NCBI GenBank assembly: GCA_037974335.1
Contig: CM075743.1
Coordinates: 7,368,949 to 7,432,948, forward strand
Reading direction: 5' to 3'
DNA length: 64,000 bases
From: Prionace glauca
Lineage: Eukaryota > Chordata > Chondrichthyes > Carcharhiniformes > Carcharhinidae
Shown: one piece after another, positions 10,895-20,835 of the stretch
Numbering within the stretch: position 1 is the first letter of the stretch
How the letters are laid out: every line of letters starts with the position of its first letter
Made by a program: the position numbers and the translations under genes
The notes under the pieces: model-generated
Told to the model about the DNA's origin: nothing
The model's database searches: none
Seen by the model: the letters and a program-made list of their open reading frames with translations, nothing else

Positions 10895-13257
10895 AGGAAC
10901 ATAAGAACATAAGATATAGGAGCAGGAGTAGGCCATCTAGCCCTTTGAGCCTGCCCCGCCATTCAATAAGATCATGGCCGATCTGAAGTGGATCAGTTCT
11001 ACTTTCCCGCTGTCTCCCCATAACCCTTAATTCCCTTGTCTGTCAAAAACCTATCTACCCGTGACTTAAATATATTTAGCGAGGCAGCCTCCACCACTTC
11101 AACGGGCAGAGAATTCCAGAGATTCACCACCCTTTGAGTGAAGAAGTTCCTCCTCAACTCCACTCTAAACTGCAAACCCCCCCTTATCTTGAGGTTGTGC
11201 CCTCTAGTCCTGCTGTCCTTTCTGAGTGGGAAGAATCTCTCTACCTCTACCCTATCCATCCCTTTCATTATCTTATACATCTCTATAAGATCCCCCTTCA
11301 TCCTTCTAAACTCCAACGAGTACTGACCCAGTCTATTTCATCTCTCTTCATAGTCTAACCCCCTCATCTCCGGGATCAGCCGAGTGAACCTCCTCTGCAC
11401 TCCCTCCAAGACCAAAATATGCTTGTGCGACCAAAACTGCACACAGTACTCCAGCTGCGGCCTCACCAGTACCCTGTACAGTTGCAGCAAGACCTCCCTG
11501 CTTTTATATTCTATCCCCTCGCTATAAAGGCCAGCGTCCCATTCGCCTCCTTGATCACCTGCTGCACCTGCAGACTGGGTTTTTGCGACTCATGCTCAAG
11601 GACCCCCAGGTCCCTCTGCACCATAGCATGCTGCAGCTTTTTGCCCTTTAAATTGTAATCCCTCCTACTATTATTTCTGCCAAAGTGGATGACCTCACAC
11701 TTGCAAACACTGTACTCCATCTGCCAGGTCCTCGCCCACTCGCTCAGCCTATCCAGATCCCTCTGCAGACTTTCCACACCCTCCGCACAATTTGCTTTTC
11801 CACTCATCTTTGTGTCATCAGCAAATTTTGTTACCCTACACTCAGCCCCCTCCTCCAGATCATCTATATAAATGGTAAATAGCTGAGACCCCAGCAACGA
11901 TCCCTGTGGCACTCCACTAGTTACCAACCGCCAATCAGAATAGTCTCCATTGATTCCAACTCTCTGCCTCCTATTAGACAACCAATCCTCTATCCACACT
12001 AACACCTTATCCCCAACTCCATGCCTCCTAACCTTCTGAAGCAACCTTTACTGCGACACCTTATCAAACGCCTTCTGAAAATCAAGAAACACCATATCCA
12101 CTGGTTCCCCTCTGTCTACCGCACTAGTCACACCCTCATAGAAATCCAATAAATTCGTCAAACACGACTTCCCCTTAACGAATCCGTGCTGCGCCTGCTC
12201 TATCAAACCATTCTTTTCTAGGTGCCTTGCTATTTCTTCTTTGATGACAGATTCCAGCATTTTTCCAACTACAGACGTTAAACTAAGCGGCCTATAATTC
12301 CCTGCCTTTTGCCTGCTACCTTTTTTAAACAGCGGCGTAACATTAGCTGTTTTCCAATCTTTTGTCATTTCCCTGGAATTGAGCGAAGTATAGTAAATAA
12401 TCACTGAGGTATCTACTATCACCTCTGCCATTTCCTTCAGAACTCTGGGATGTATTCTATCCGGTTCTGGGGACTTGTCCACCATCAGTCCCATTAGTCT
12501 ATCAAGCACTACCTCTCTAGTGACAAGAATCGCATTCAGGCCCTCAACTCCTACCATCCTTCTATCTTTAATATCCAGCAAACTATTCGCGTCCTCCTCC
12601 ATGAAGACTGAGGCAAAAAAGGCCTCAGTCTTCATGGCCTTATTTAAGGCCTCTGCCATTTCCTCATCTCCCACCACTAAATCCCCCCTCTCATCGTCTA
12701 AGGGTCCAACATTCACTCTAGCCAGCCTCCTCTTCTTTATATATTTGTAAAAACTCTTACTGTCCTTTTTTATATTTAGCGCTAGTTTAGCTTCATAGTC
12801 AACCCTTCCTTTCTTTATCAACTTCTTCGTCATTCTTTGTTGATTTTTAAACCTCTCCCAATCGTCTACTTGCCCACTACTTTTAGCCACTCTAAACACA
12901 TCAGCTTTTAATTTAATACTCTCTTTATTTCCTTCGATAACCACGGCTGGTTATCTCTTCTCCTACATTCCTTCTTTACCATAGGAATATATTTCTGCTG
13001 AGCACCGAAAAAGATCTCCTTAAAGATCCTCCACTGTTCCTCAGCAGTCCTACCAACCAATCTGTGCCCCCAATCTACATTTGCCAATTCCCCTCTCATC
13101 CTATCGTACTCCCCGCTGTTCAAGCAGAGGACACAGGTTCGGGACCCAACTTTCTCATCCTCCATCTGCATTAAAAACTCAACCATACAATGATCGCTCG
13201 TCCCAAGAGGATTCCTCACAACAAGGTCTCTAATTCTACCTGCCTCGTTAGACAATT
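10895..13257 (-). mobile_element. CR1 family A nested inside CR1 family B
   Basis: 5'-truncated LINE on the minus strand with the TTCTTATG-type tail at 10,895-10,915. ORF2 is readable in pieces: endonuclease end (13,250-12,908), RT (12,944-12,048 and 12,044-11,511) and C-terminus (11,316-10,999). At least three frameshifts or stops separate them. It splits the CR1-B fragment that sits in the Gypsy LTR, giving three nested layers. The equivalent place in copy 2 (near 52,978) is empty. It is more diverged from the intact element than the 1/36 kb copies, and it holds a small palindromic insertion at 12,599-12,637. Confidence 0.92.
12599..12637. repeat. 16-bp perfect palindrome inside CR1 family A
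   Basis: Arms 12,599-12,614 and 12,622-12,637 around a 7-nt loop (AAAAAAG). Other family A copies have no second arm here and continue into GTTATT. It is a small fold-back insertion in ORF2. Confidence 0.9.
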
Positions 13258-13664
13258 TTATAATTTTATAAATTTCCACCAGTTCGTCTCAGCCTCCATC
13301 TTTCCAGGGAGAACAATCCCAGTTTATTCAATCTCTCCTCATAGCTAATACCCTCCATACCAGGCAACATCCTGGGAAACTGTTTCCACACTCTCTCCAA
13401 AGCTTCCACATCCTTCTGATGTTGTGGTAACCAGAATTGGACACAGTATTCAAAATGTGGCCTAACCAACGTTTTAAACAATTGTAACATAATTTGCCAA
13501 CTTTTATACTCGATGCCCAGTCCAGTGAAGGCAAGCATGCGATATTGTTGGCAATAAAAGCCTTTATTGATTCAAGCCACATTGAGTCACCCTTGATCTA
13601 TTGGAAGTTACTATGAAGACACAAAGCAATGAGTTAAATCAAGTTCCAAACCTGTAACGTCTAA

Positions 13665-13888
13665 CACCTAGAAGGAGGAGAGAAGCGGGTGCATGGGAAC
13701 ACCACCACTGACAAGCTTCCCTCCAAAACACACACACCATCCAGACTGGGGAATATATCACCGTTCCTTCACTGTCACTGGCTCAATCCTGGAAATCCCT
13801 CCCTAACAGCACTGTGGGTGTACGTACACTTCATGAGCTGCAGTGGTTCAAGAAGGCAGTTAAAGATAATTAGGGATGTGCAATAAAT
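13665..13888 (+). mobile_element. LINE remnant (family F), 3' end
   Basis: Module counterpart of 6,540-6,742, slightly longer, with TTCATGAGCTGCAGTGG and AAGAAGGCAG. Confidence 0.6.
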
Positions 13889-14157
13889 GCTGTTCGAGAC
13901 ACTCACATCTCATGAAAGAATCAATAAAGGAGCCTTGGGTGGAATATGACTTTTGATTTGAAAGCGTATAAATAAAAGGATGCGGAAACAGGTTAATGGA
14001 AATGGATAGAAATGTGAATATGGGAGGTCACTACTTGTACATGAGGAGTTGTGATACTTTATTAATCTGAGTTCACACAGCACACAGCAGCTGTCCTGTG
14101 TAATTGCAGCCAGATCACATTATCAGAGCTATAATCAATCTTCTGAAATATTCTTAC

Positions 14158-14484
14158 CTGAGAAAACCTTCAGTATTACAACATCGAAAGCATGGATAGT
14201 GTTTTGATATGGAACTCCACACTGGTATGTTCCTGTATCTGTCTCCTGAAGTCGTTTTATGATGACAGAAATTTTATCGTTGGTATTCACAATTGACGTC
14301 CTTACATCATCATTCCTGATACTATCTCCATAAATGCTCGATATATGATTGCATTTATTAATTGAAGTTTTCTTACACCACCAGACTTCTCGATGTTTGT
14401 GCTGTGTTGCCTGTGGACATTCCACAGTGATGGTTTCTCCCACTGCAGCTTTCATCACTATCGAGGCAGTTTGTGTCCATAAAA
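14158..14484 (-). CDS. V-set Ig domain exon (first V domain, gene copy 1)
   Basis: 327-bp exon bounded by an acceptor ending AACAG and the donor CTCAG|GTAAG, phase 1 on both sides. It codes for a V-set domain of the CD300/pIgR type: first cysteine in VECPQ (exon residue 23), core Trp-Cys WWCK (35-38), the extra family cysteine (45), and the late DxGxYxC motif with the second core cysteine at 89. The Trp usual before that last cysteine is Gln (TYQCG). There is no internal stop. A duplicate of the exon at 57,678-58,004. Family members are surface receptors for lipids or immunoglobulins on myeloid or mucosal cells; the ligand here is unknown. Confidence 0.85.
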
Positions 14485-14609
14485 CTGTTGGTGAAACATA
14501 ATGTTTTAAGAAAGCTGGAAATATCCCAACACCCAATTGTAGACAATCCTTTTGGCACAATGCTAGCCAGTGCTTCACAAGGGGACACACACAATTCCTG
14601 GGTGGGACT

Positions 14610-14945
14610 GGAATCAAGAATCTTAAAGCAGAGATGGAGAATATTCGGCCTGTCATGTCTGTGCTAGCCCGTTGGAAAATTATTGCCCAATTGAATCCCG
14701 AGGCCCAGCTTCCCCCACAACCCTGCACATTAGTCCCCTCCAAACACATGTCTAACTGCCTTTTAAATCCCTTCCTGATTTTCAATACTTTGATTAGATT
14801 TCCCGTTAATCTGCTCTTTTCCAAGGACAATAATCCCAGTCTTTTCAATCTGTTCACATAACCAAACTCCCCCATCTCTGGCACCATCCTGGTCAATCTG
14901 CCCTGTACCTTTGCCTCCTTCCTTGGGTGTGGGGCCCAGAATTGT
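14610..14945 (-). mobile_element. Old CR1-like remnant (family E)
   Basis: Translates as MTRMVPEMGEFGYVNRLKRL and FKRQLDMCLEGTNVQGCGG, the end of a CR1 RT. It lies 5' of the V exon at 14,158-14,484; duplicate at 58,130-58,462. Confidence 0.7.
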
Positions 14946-14949
14946 AACG

Positions 14950-15232
14950 TTTATTTACTTGTCACAAATAGGGTTACATTAACACTGCAATGAAGTTAGT
15001 GTGAAAATCCCCTCGTCATCACACAGCGGCATCTGTTCGTGTACACTGAGGGAGAATGCATCTAACCAGCAAAACTTTCAGTTTGTGGGAGGAAACTGGA
15101 GCACCCTGAGGAAACCCATGCAGACATGGGGAGAACATGCAGGCTCCACACAGGCAGTGATGACCCAAGCCAGGAATCGAACCCTGATCCCTGGTGCTGT
15201 GAGGCAGCAGAGCTAATCACTGTGACACCATG
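14950..15232 (-). mobile_element. HE1-type SINE
   Basis: Minus strand, tail at left (GGGTTACATTAACACTGC), head at right (TGTGAGGCAGCAGAGCTAATC). Duplicate at 58,470-58,752. Confidence 0.85.
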
Positions 15233-15529
15233 CACCCCCCTTTTTATATCCCCATATTGGAGTACCCAATACTCCAGCAGAGACCTAACAAGTGAGCATT
15301 AAAGGTTTCATGTAACTCTTCATTTTTATAATTAATATTCATGTTTAAAATCCCAAGAATCCCACAACTGCTTCTCAACCTGCCCTTCCTCCAGTGGGGT
15401 GTTGCTGTCAGAGTGCACAGAATCCAACTCCGGCATCTCCAAACTGGGTCTGGGTGTGAGGAGGGCCTGGGGAGGAGAGCTGGCCACAAGACCCAGGAGT
15501 GAGACTCTGCTGAGCAGAGCCCCGTATGT

Positions 15530-16755
15530 TTGAGTGAGTGTGTGTGGGAGTGAGAGAGGGATAGTGTTTTTGTGGGAGAGAGAGAGAGAGAGAGAGAGAG
15601 ACAGTGTGTGCGTGTGTGTGTTTGAGAGAGAGTAAGAGAGTAAGTGAGGGTCTATGTGTAAGGGAATGAGTGAGTGTGCGTGCATGTCTGTGTGAGGGAT
15701 TGTGTGGGTGTGTGTCCTTGGGAGTGAGAGCGTGTGTGTCTGTATGGGAGGGAGAGAGGCATGTGTGTATGTGCGTGTATGTGTGTGTTTTTGTGTGTGT
15801 GTTTGCGTGTGAGTGTATGTGCATGTGTGCGCTTGTGTATGTGAATGCTGTGCATGTATGTGTGTGTGTGTACATGTATACATATGTGTGTTTATGTACG
15901 TGTGCGTGTGTATTTGCGTGTGTGCATGTGTATGTGTTTGTATGAGTATGTGCATGTATATGTGAGTGTGTGTGCATGTATGTGTGTGTGTGTGTGCATG
16001 TATGTGAATGCATGTGTGTGTTTATGTGAGTATGTGTGTGTATGCATGTGTGTTTCCATGCATACATGCATGTGTGCGCGCGCATGTGCATGTGAGTGTC
16101 TGTGTGTGCGTGTATGTGTGTGCGTGTGCGTGCATCCGTGAGAGTGTGTGCATGTGTGTGCGCGCATGTTTGCCTGTGTGCTTGAGTATGCGTATGTCTG
16201 CATGTGCATGTGTGTATGTGCGTACGTGCATGTGTGTGTGTTTTTATGTGTTTGTGTGTGTTTGATTGTGTATGTGTGTGTGCGCATGTGTGTATGTGAA
16301 TGTGTGTGTGCATATGCGTGTATGTACATGACTGCCGAGCATGTGTGCATTCATTTGTGTCTGTGTGTATGTTTGTGTGTGTGTGTGTGCATGTGTATGA
16401 CTGTGTGCGCTTGTGTATATGCATGTGTGCATGTGTGTGCATGTAAGTGTGTGAATGTGCATGTGGGTGTGTGTATGTATTTATGTATATGTGCGTGTGT
16501 GAGTTTGAGTGCGTGTGTGTTTGTGTGAGAGTGTGTAAGTGTGTGTGTGTTCATGTTTATTTGAGTGAGTGTGCATGCGTGTGTGTGTGTGCATGTGTAT
16601 GTGTATATGTGTGTATATATGTGTGTATGAGTGTGTTTGTGTATGTATGTGCGTGTGTGCACGTGCGTATGTGTTTGTGTGTGTATGTGTGTGTGTGCAT
16701 GTTTTTGTGTGTGCGTGTGTGCATGTATGTGCGTGTATATGTGCACATGTGCGGT
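15530..16755. repeat. 1.2-kb TG-rich degenerate microsatellite
   Basis: Alternating purine-pyrimidine sequence (TGTGTG with CATG, TATG, GCGTG variants) over about 1.2 kb. It produces long stop-free but meaningless frames rich in His/Thr or Cys/Val. Duplicate at 59,045-60,308. Confidence 0.95.
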
Positions 16756-16763
16756 CTGTGAAC

Positions 16764-17310
16764 TCAGAACAAAGAACAAAGAAAATTACAGCACAGGATC
16801 AGGCCCTTCGGCCCTCCAAGTCTGCACTGACCATGCTGCCCGACTGAACGAAAACCCCCTATCTTCTGGGGATCATATCCCTCTATTCCCATCCTATTCA
16901 TCGACTTGTCAAGATGCCCCTTAAACGCCACTACCGTATCCGCTTCCGCTACCTCCCCTGGCAATGAGTTCCAGGCACCCACCACCTCCTGTGTAAAAAA
17001 TCTGCCTTTAAACCTTACCCCTCGCACCTTAAACCTGTGCCCCCTAGTAATTGACTCTTCCATCCTGTGAAAAAGCTTCTGACTATGCACTGACTATCCA
17101 TACCTCTCATAATCATGTAGACTTCTATCAGTTCTCCCCTCAACCTCTGTCGTTCCAATGAGAATAAACCAAGTTTCTCCAGCCTCTCCTCATAGCTAAT
17201 GCCCTCCATACCAGGCAACATCCCGGTAAATCTTTTCTGTACCTTTTCCAAAGCCTCCACACCCTTCTGGTAGTGAGGCGAGCAGAATTGAACACTATAT
17301 TCCAAGTATA
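16764..17310 (-). mobile_element. CR1 family B fragment
   Basis: Minus-strand LINE 3' end beside the long TG tract. The tail is TTTGTTCTTTGTTC (minus strand). Two frames give the RT C-terminus (MEYSVQFCSPHYQKGVEAL and GTGLRCEG...FFTQEVVGAWNSLP), separated by a frame change near 17,020-17,090. Duplicate at 60,317-60,863. Confidence 0.87.
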
Positions 17311-18002
17311 TACATACTTTGGACCAGCTCCTTCAGGATTGAGCCAATCGTGACAGCGGCCATCTCTGTGATGCATTTGGTGTCTGGATGTGTTCTGGGA
17401 CAGTTGCCATCGCAGTAGGATGTGGGATACAGGAATGCGACACCAACTCACTGAGAGGGAGAAGCACATTCAGCAGGCAAGGCCCTCATCCTAGTGCTGG
17501 GGTGAGGCAATTTGAAGCCTGTACTCTTCCAGTAGGAGCAATGTATCCTGCTTTTCGAGTAATGTCCTTTCTTCCTTTTTGTCATCGCAAGCAGGAGTGA
17601 ATCAGGTAATGGCCTCAATTATAGAATCTCAGCACCAGGGCTGTGATCTCATTCATCTTCCCAGCCTGATCAATATTTTATACAGATAAAAACCTGGGTC
17701 ATGTGAAGCCACATTCTCTATGAATATAGAGGCTCCTTTAGACCCCAGAAGTTTTGTCCGCGTTTCTTTATCATATTTGAAGCAGAAACACAATATCTAA
17801 AGTGTAAAGTTGATCTATATTATGAAGCGATGTTAATTGGCCAGAAATGAGGGTGTGTTATCTTATTCAATAGATAGGATGGCAGGAAAGATAGTTGAGG
17901 ACGCAGGCAAGAATTTCTTCAACATGACATTTGCTCAACGTGGGGGGAAGTAATGGGTTTAATCAGTATCCTGAGATATTTGATTTCCATGTGGACAACA
18001 TA
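17311..18002. other. Intronic sequence, no gene seen
   Basis: Single-copy-looking sequence between the CR1-B fragment and a SINE, repeated only by the large duplication (60,864-61,555). No exon with good splice signals was recognised. Confidence 0.6.
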
Positions 18003-18300
18003 GTAAAGCTTATTTATTAGTGTCACAAGTAGGCTGACATTAACTTTGCAATGAAGTTACTGTGAAAATCCCTTCGTCGCCACACTCAGGTGCCTATTTG
18101 GGTAAACCAAGAGAGTATTTGCATGACCAATGCATCTAACCAGCATGTCTTTTGAGCTTTGGGAGGAAACCGGAGCAACCGGAGGAAACCCACAGACATG
18201 GGGAGAATGTGCAGAGTCTGCACAGACAGTGACCCAAGCTGAGAATCGAACCCAAGTCCCTGGCACTGTGAGGCAGCAGTGCTAACCACACTGTCACCGT
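18003..18300 (-). mobile_element. HE1-type SINE
   Basis: Minus strand, complete. Lies in the intron between the leader exon (18,852) and the first V exon. Duplicate at 61,556-61,853. Confidence 0.88.
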
Positions 18301-18851
18301 ATTTCACAGCACAGAAAGAAACTCTACTGCCCATCATTGTAACTGCAGAACTCTCAGGAAGAACTATCCAAACTGTCCTTATTCCCCATCTTCCTCTCTT
18401 TTCTTTACTTCGGGCATGAAAGGTATGATGGATTCTTTTCCTGTCGCTATCTCTGGGTGGCAGGAGTGAGCACCATGTGGATTTCTAGATTAATTTGCAA
18501 ATTGTACTCATTTGTTGACATTCCTGTAATGTCCTCCAATATCCCACTATCCCCCTCCCAGAGGAGACTCTCCATTCCTCGGAAATAAAATGCCCCACCG
18601 TTCATGGCCGTGCTTTCAATTAGATCCAACATTTTGAAACTCTGTTGTCAAACCTCTCCTTCTCACCAAATCCCTCTCCCCCTCTTTAAAACCCATCTCT
18701 TTGACTGATCTTCAGGTTCACCCTTTCAGCCTGCCCTCCTTTGCCCAGAGTCTGTGTTCCTTTACTCCTGTGTGAAGAACTTTGAGCCAATTTCCTCAGA
18801 TTCTACACAAACCTGAACTGCCGTTCTAAATGTAGAACTGGAAAATCTTAC

Positions 18852-18891
18852 TTGACATCGAAGTGAGGATCAGGAATGCGCTGAACCTCAT
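18852..18891 (-). CDS. Signal-peptide (leader) exon, gene copy 1
   Basis: A 40-bp coding piece on the minus strand starting with ATG at 18,891 and reading MRFSAFLILTSMS before a consensus donor (CAA|GTAAG, intron from 18,851). It ends in phase 1, which fits the phase-1 entry of all V exons here. The peptide has a basic second residue and a hydrophobic stretch; joined to the next exon it continues with a Thr/Ala/Ser-rich segment where cleavage is plausible. It is too short for ORF finders. The first V exon on this strand lies 4.4 kb downstream. Leader exons of CD300/pIgR family genes are typically short and end in phase 1. The hydrophobic run is brief, so the call is likely but not certain. 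Confidence 0.55.
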
Positions 18892-19060
18892 GGTCCCGGC
18901 GAAAGTATCTCCAGTGATCGGCACAAGTGTCCCTAAGTGGGTCAGAGGATCTGCACTGAATCATTTACTTCCTGGTAGCAGTGGAACTATCTCCCCCACA
19001 CCCACAGCATCAGGGAAGTTGACCAACCACACGCTTTTGCAACATGGTTTGTGTTGATGT
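18892..19060 (-). promoter_or_regulatory. Candidate promoter of gene copy 1
   Basis: Region just upstream of the leader ATG on the minus strand. No TATA box is evident. Reading the minus strand I see an ETS/PU.1-like AGGAAGTA (18,966-18,973), a C/EBP-like TTGCAAAA (about 19,035-19,042) and a RUNX-type TGTGGTT (19,025-19,031). This trio is typical of TATA-less myeloid promoters, but each motif is short and could occur by chance. The transcription start is unknown. Confidence 0.25.
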
Positions 19061-19314
19061 CATTGGGGACAGTTGCAGGAAATGATCGGCCCTTGGCTGA
19101 CTGGTGTCAAAGTACAATGTTACATGAAGGTGTTATCAAAGGAAAGACATCTCCTTTGTAAATATATTTTCAGTTTTTACTTCTGGTTGCTCTGCTTTTT
19201 GCTGTAATGTGTGTTGAAGCAATAATCACCCTCCTTGGTGCTTTACATTGGAAATTAATTCCAATGCATCCTGTTTGGGTCACGATTATTTAGTGATGAT
19301 GTGATTTAGTGATT

Positions 19315-20833
19315 AGGCCTCAGTGGTTATTTACTAAACTTCGCTGGATTCCGGGGAAGTGCCGGAAGATTGGAAAACGGCTAATGTTACGCCGCTGTTT
19401 AAAAAAGGTAGCAGACAAAAGGCAGGGAATTATAGGCCAGTTCGTTTAACGTCTGTAGTTGGAAAAATGCTTGAATCCGTCATCAAAGAAGAAATAGCAA
19501 GGCACCTAGAAAAGAATGGTTTGATAGAGCAGACGCAGCACGGATTCGTTAAGGGGAAGTCGTGTTTGACGAATTTATTGGATTTCTATGAGGATGTGAC
19601 TAGTGCGGTAGACAGAGGGGAACCGGTGGATGTGGTGTTTCTCGATTTTCAAAAGGCGTTTGATAAGGTGCCACGCTAAAGGTTGCTTCAGAAGGTTAGG
19701 GGGCATGGAGTTGGGGGTAAGGTGTTAGTGTGGATAGAGGATTGGTTGTCTAATAGGAGGCAGAGAGTTGGTATCAATGGGTGCTATTCTGATTGGCGGT
19801 TGATGACTAGTGGAGTGCCGCAGGGATCAGTGCTGGGGCCTCAGCTATTTACCATTTATATAGATGATCTGGAGGAGGGGGCTGAGTGTAGGGTACCAAA
19901 ATTTGCTGATGACACAAAGATGAATGGAAAAGCAAATTGTGCGGAGGGTGTGGAAAGTCTGCAGAGGGATCTGGATAGGCTGAGCGAGTGGGCGAGGGCC
20001 TGGCAGATGGAGTACAATGTTAGCAAGTGTGAGGTTATCCACTTTGGCAGAATAATAATAGGAGGGATTACAATTTAAAGGGTGAAAAGCTGCAGCATGC
20101 TACGGTGCAGAGGGACCTGGGGGTCCTTGAGCATGAGTCGCAAAAACCCAGTCTGCAGGTGCAGCAGGTGATCAAGAAGGCGAATGGGATGCTGGTCTTT
20201 ATAGCGAGGGGATAGAATATAAAAGCAGGGAGGTCTTGCTGCAACTGTACAGGGCACTGGTGAGGCCGCAGCTGGAGTACTGTGTGCAGTTTTGGTCGCC
20301 GCACTTGCGCCAGGATATTTTGGCCTTGGAGGGAGTGCAGAGGAGGTTCACTAAGCTGATACCGGAGATGAGGGGGTTAGATAATGAAGAGAGACGAAAT
20401 AGACTGGGTCTGTACTCGTTGGAGTTTAGAAGGATGAGGGGGGATCTTATAGAGACGTATAAGATAATGGAAGGGATGGATAGGGTAGAGGTAGAGAGGT
20501 TCTTCCCGCTCAGAAAGGACAGCAGGACTAGAGGGCACAGCCTCAAGATAAGGCGGGGGGGCGTTTTAGAACGGAATTGAGGAGGAACTTCTTCACTCAA
20601 AGGGTGTGAATCTCTGGAATTCTCTGCCCGTTGAAGTGGTGGAGGCTGCCTTGCTAATTATATTTAAATCACGGGTAGAAAGGTTTTTGACAGACAAGGG
20701 AATTAAGGGTTATGGGGAGAAAGCGGGAAAGTGGAACTGATCCACTTCAGATCAGCCATGATCTTATTGAATGGCGGGGCAGGCTCAAAGGGCTAGATGG
20801 CCAACTCCTGCTCCTATTTCTTATGTTCTTATG
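19315..20833 (+). mobile_element. CR1 family A, 3' part, plus strand
   Basis: Starts inside the RT domain (SGEVPEDWKTANV) and runs to the TTCTTATG tail at 20,833. ORF2 pieces are at 19,359-19,679 (ends in a stop after DKVPR), 19,683-20,078 and 20,236-20,580, so it is broken at several points. It shares features with the copy at 10,895-13,257 (for example KGSRQKAGNYR) and so belongs to the same older subfamily. It lies upstream of the leader exon of gene copy 1, on the opposite strand. Duplicate at 62,868-64,000. Confidence 0.9.
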
Positions 20834-20835
20834 AT

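Larger units (their letters stand above)
10557..13550 (-). mobile_element. CR1 family B fragment, split by CR1 family A
   Basis: Same LINE-in-LTR as 5,797-6,418, in two parts (10,557-10,894 and 13,258-13,550) separated by the family A element. The C-terminal RT reading (13,538-13,266) is kept. Confidence 0.87.
8448..13655 (+). mobile_element. Ty3/Gypsy fossil, module copy 2
   Basis: Same broken remnant: RNase H end, HE1 SINE, integrase (about 9,220-10,060) and LTR (from about 10,340), with the LTR split by nested CR1-B and CR1-A elements. Flanks match the other module copies. Confidence 0.78.
1..18891 (-). other. Predicted paralogous receptor gene, 5' part only
   Basis: Duplicate of the receptor gene that starts at 62,444. 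The window shows its leader exon (18,891-18,852), first V exon (14,484-14,158) and second V exon (7,242-6,916); the rest should lie beyond the left edge. Its start is about 8 kb downstream of the polyadenylation signal of the other gene, so the two genes run head to tail. The intron between the first and second V exons is about 6.9 kb here and about 14.3 kb in the other copy, mostly because of LINE insertions there. Confidence 0.5.
1..20447. repeat. Segmental duplication, copy 1
   Basis: This stretch is matched in order by 36,342-64,000. The offset is 36,341 at the left end, about 36,115 around the 6.9 kb exon, 43,520 around the 14.2 kb exon and about 43,553 at the right end. Offset shifts are explained by insertions unique to one copy. 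By eye the copies differ by only a few bases per several hundred; the two CR1 copies at 1-2,449 and 36,342-38,790 are almost the same. It contains a leader exon and two V exons. The copy continues off the left edge. Its right boundary cannot be seen because the window ends at 64,000 while the match is still going. Confidence 0.95.

Noticed and set aside
15408-16442. Long minus-strand frames rich in His-Thr (344 codons here, up to 363 codons at 58,764-59,947)
   Set aside because: They are translations of the TG/CA tract; several frames are open at once and none has coding character.
16764-17310. Possible separate gene with motif FFTQEVVGAWNSLP
   Set aside because: It is the C-terminus of CR1 ORF2, found with its 3' UTR and tail.
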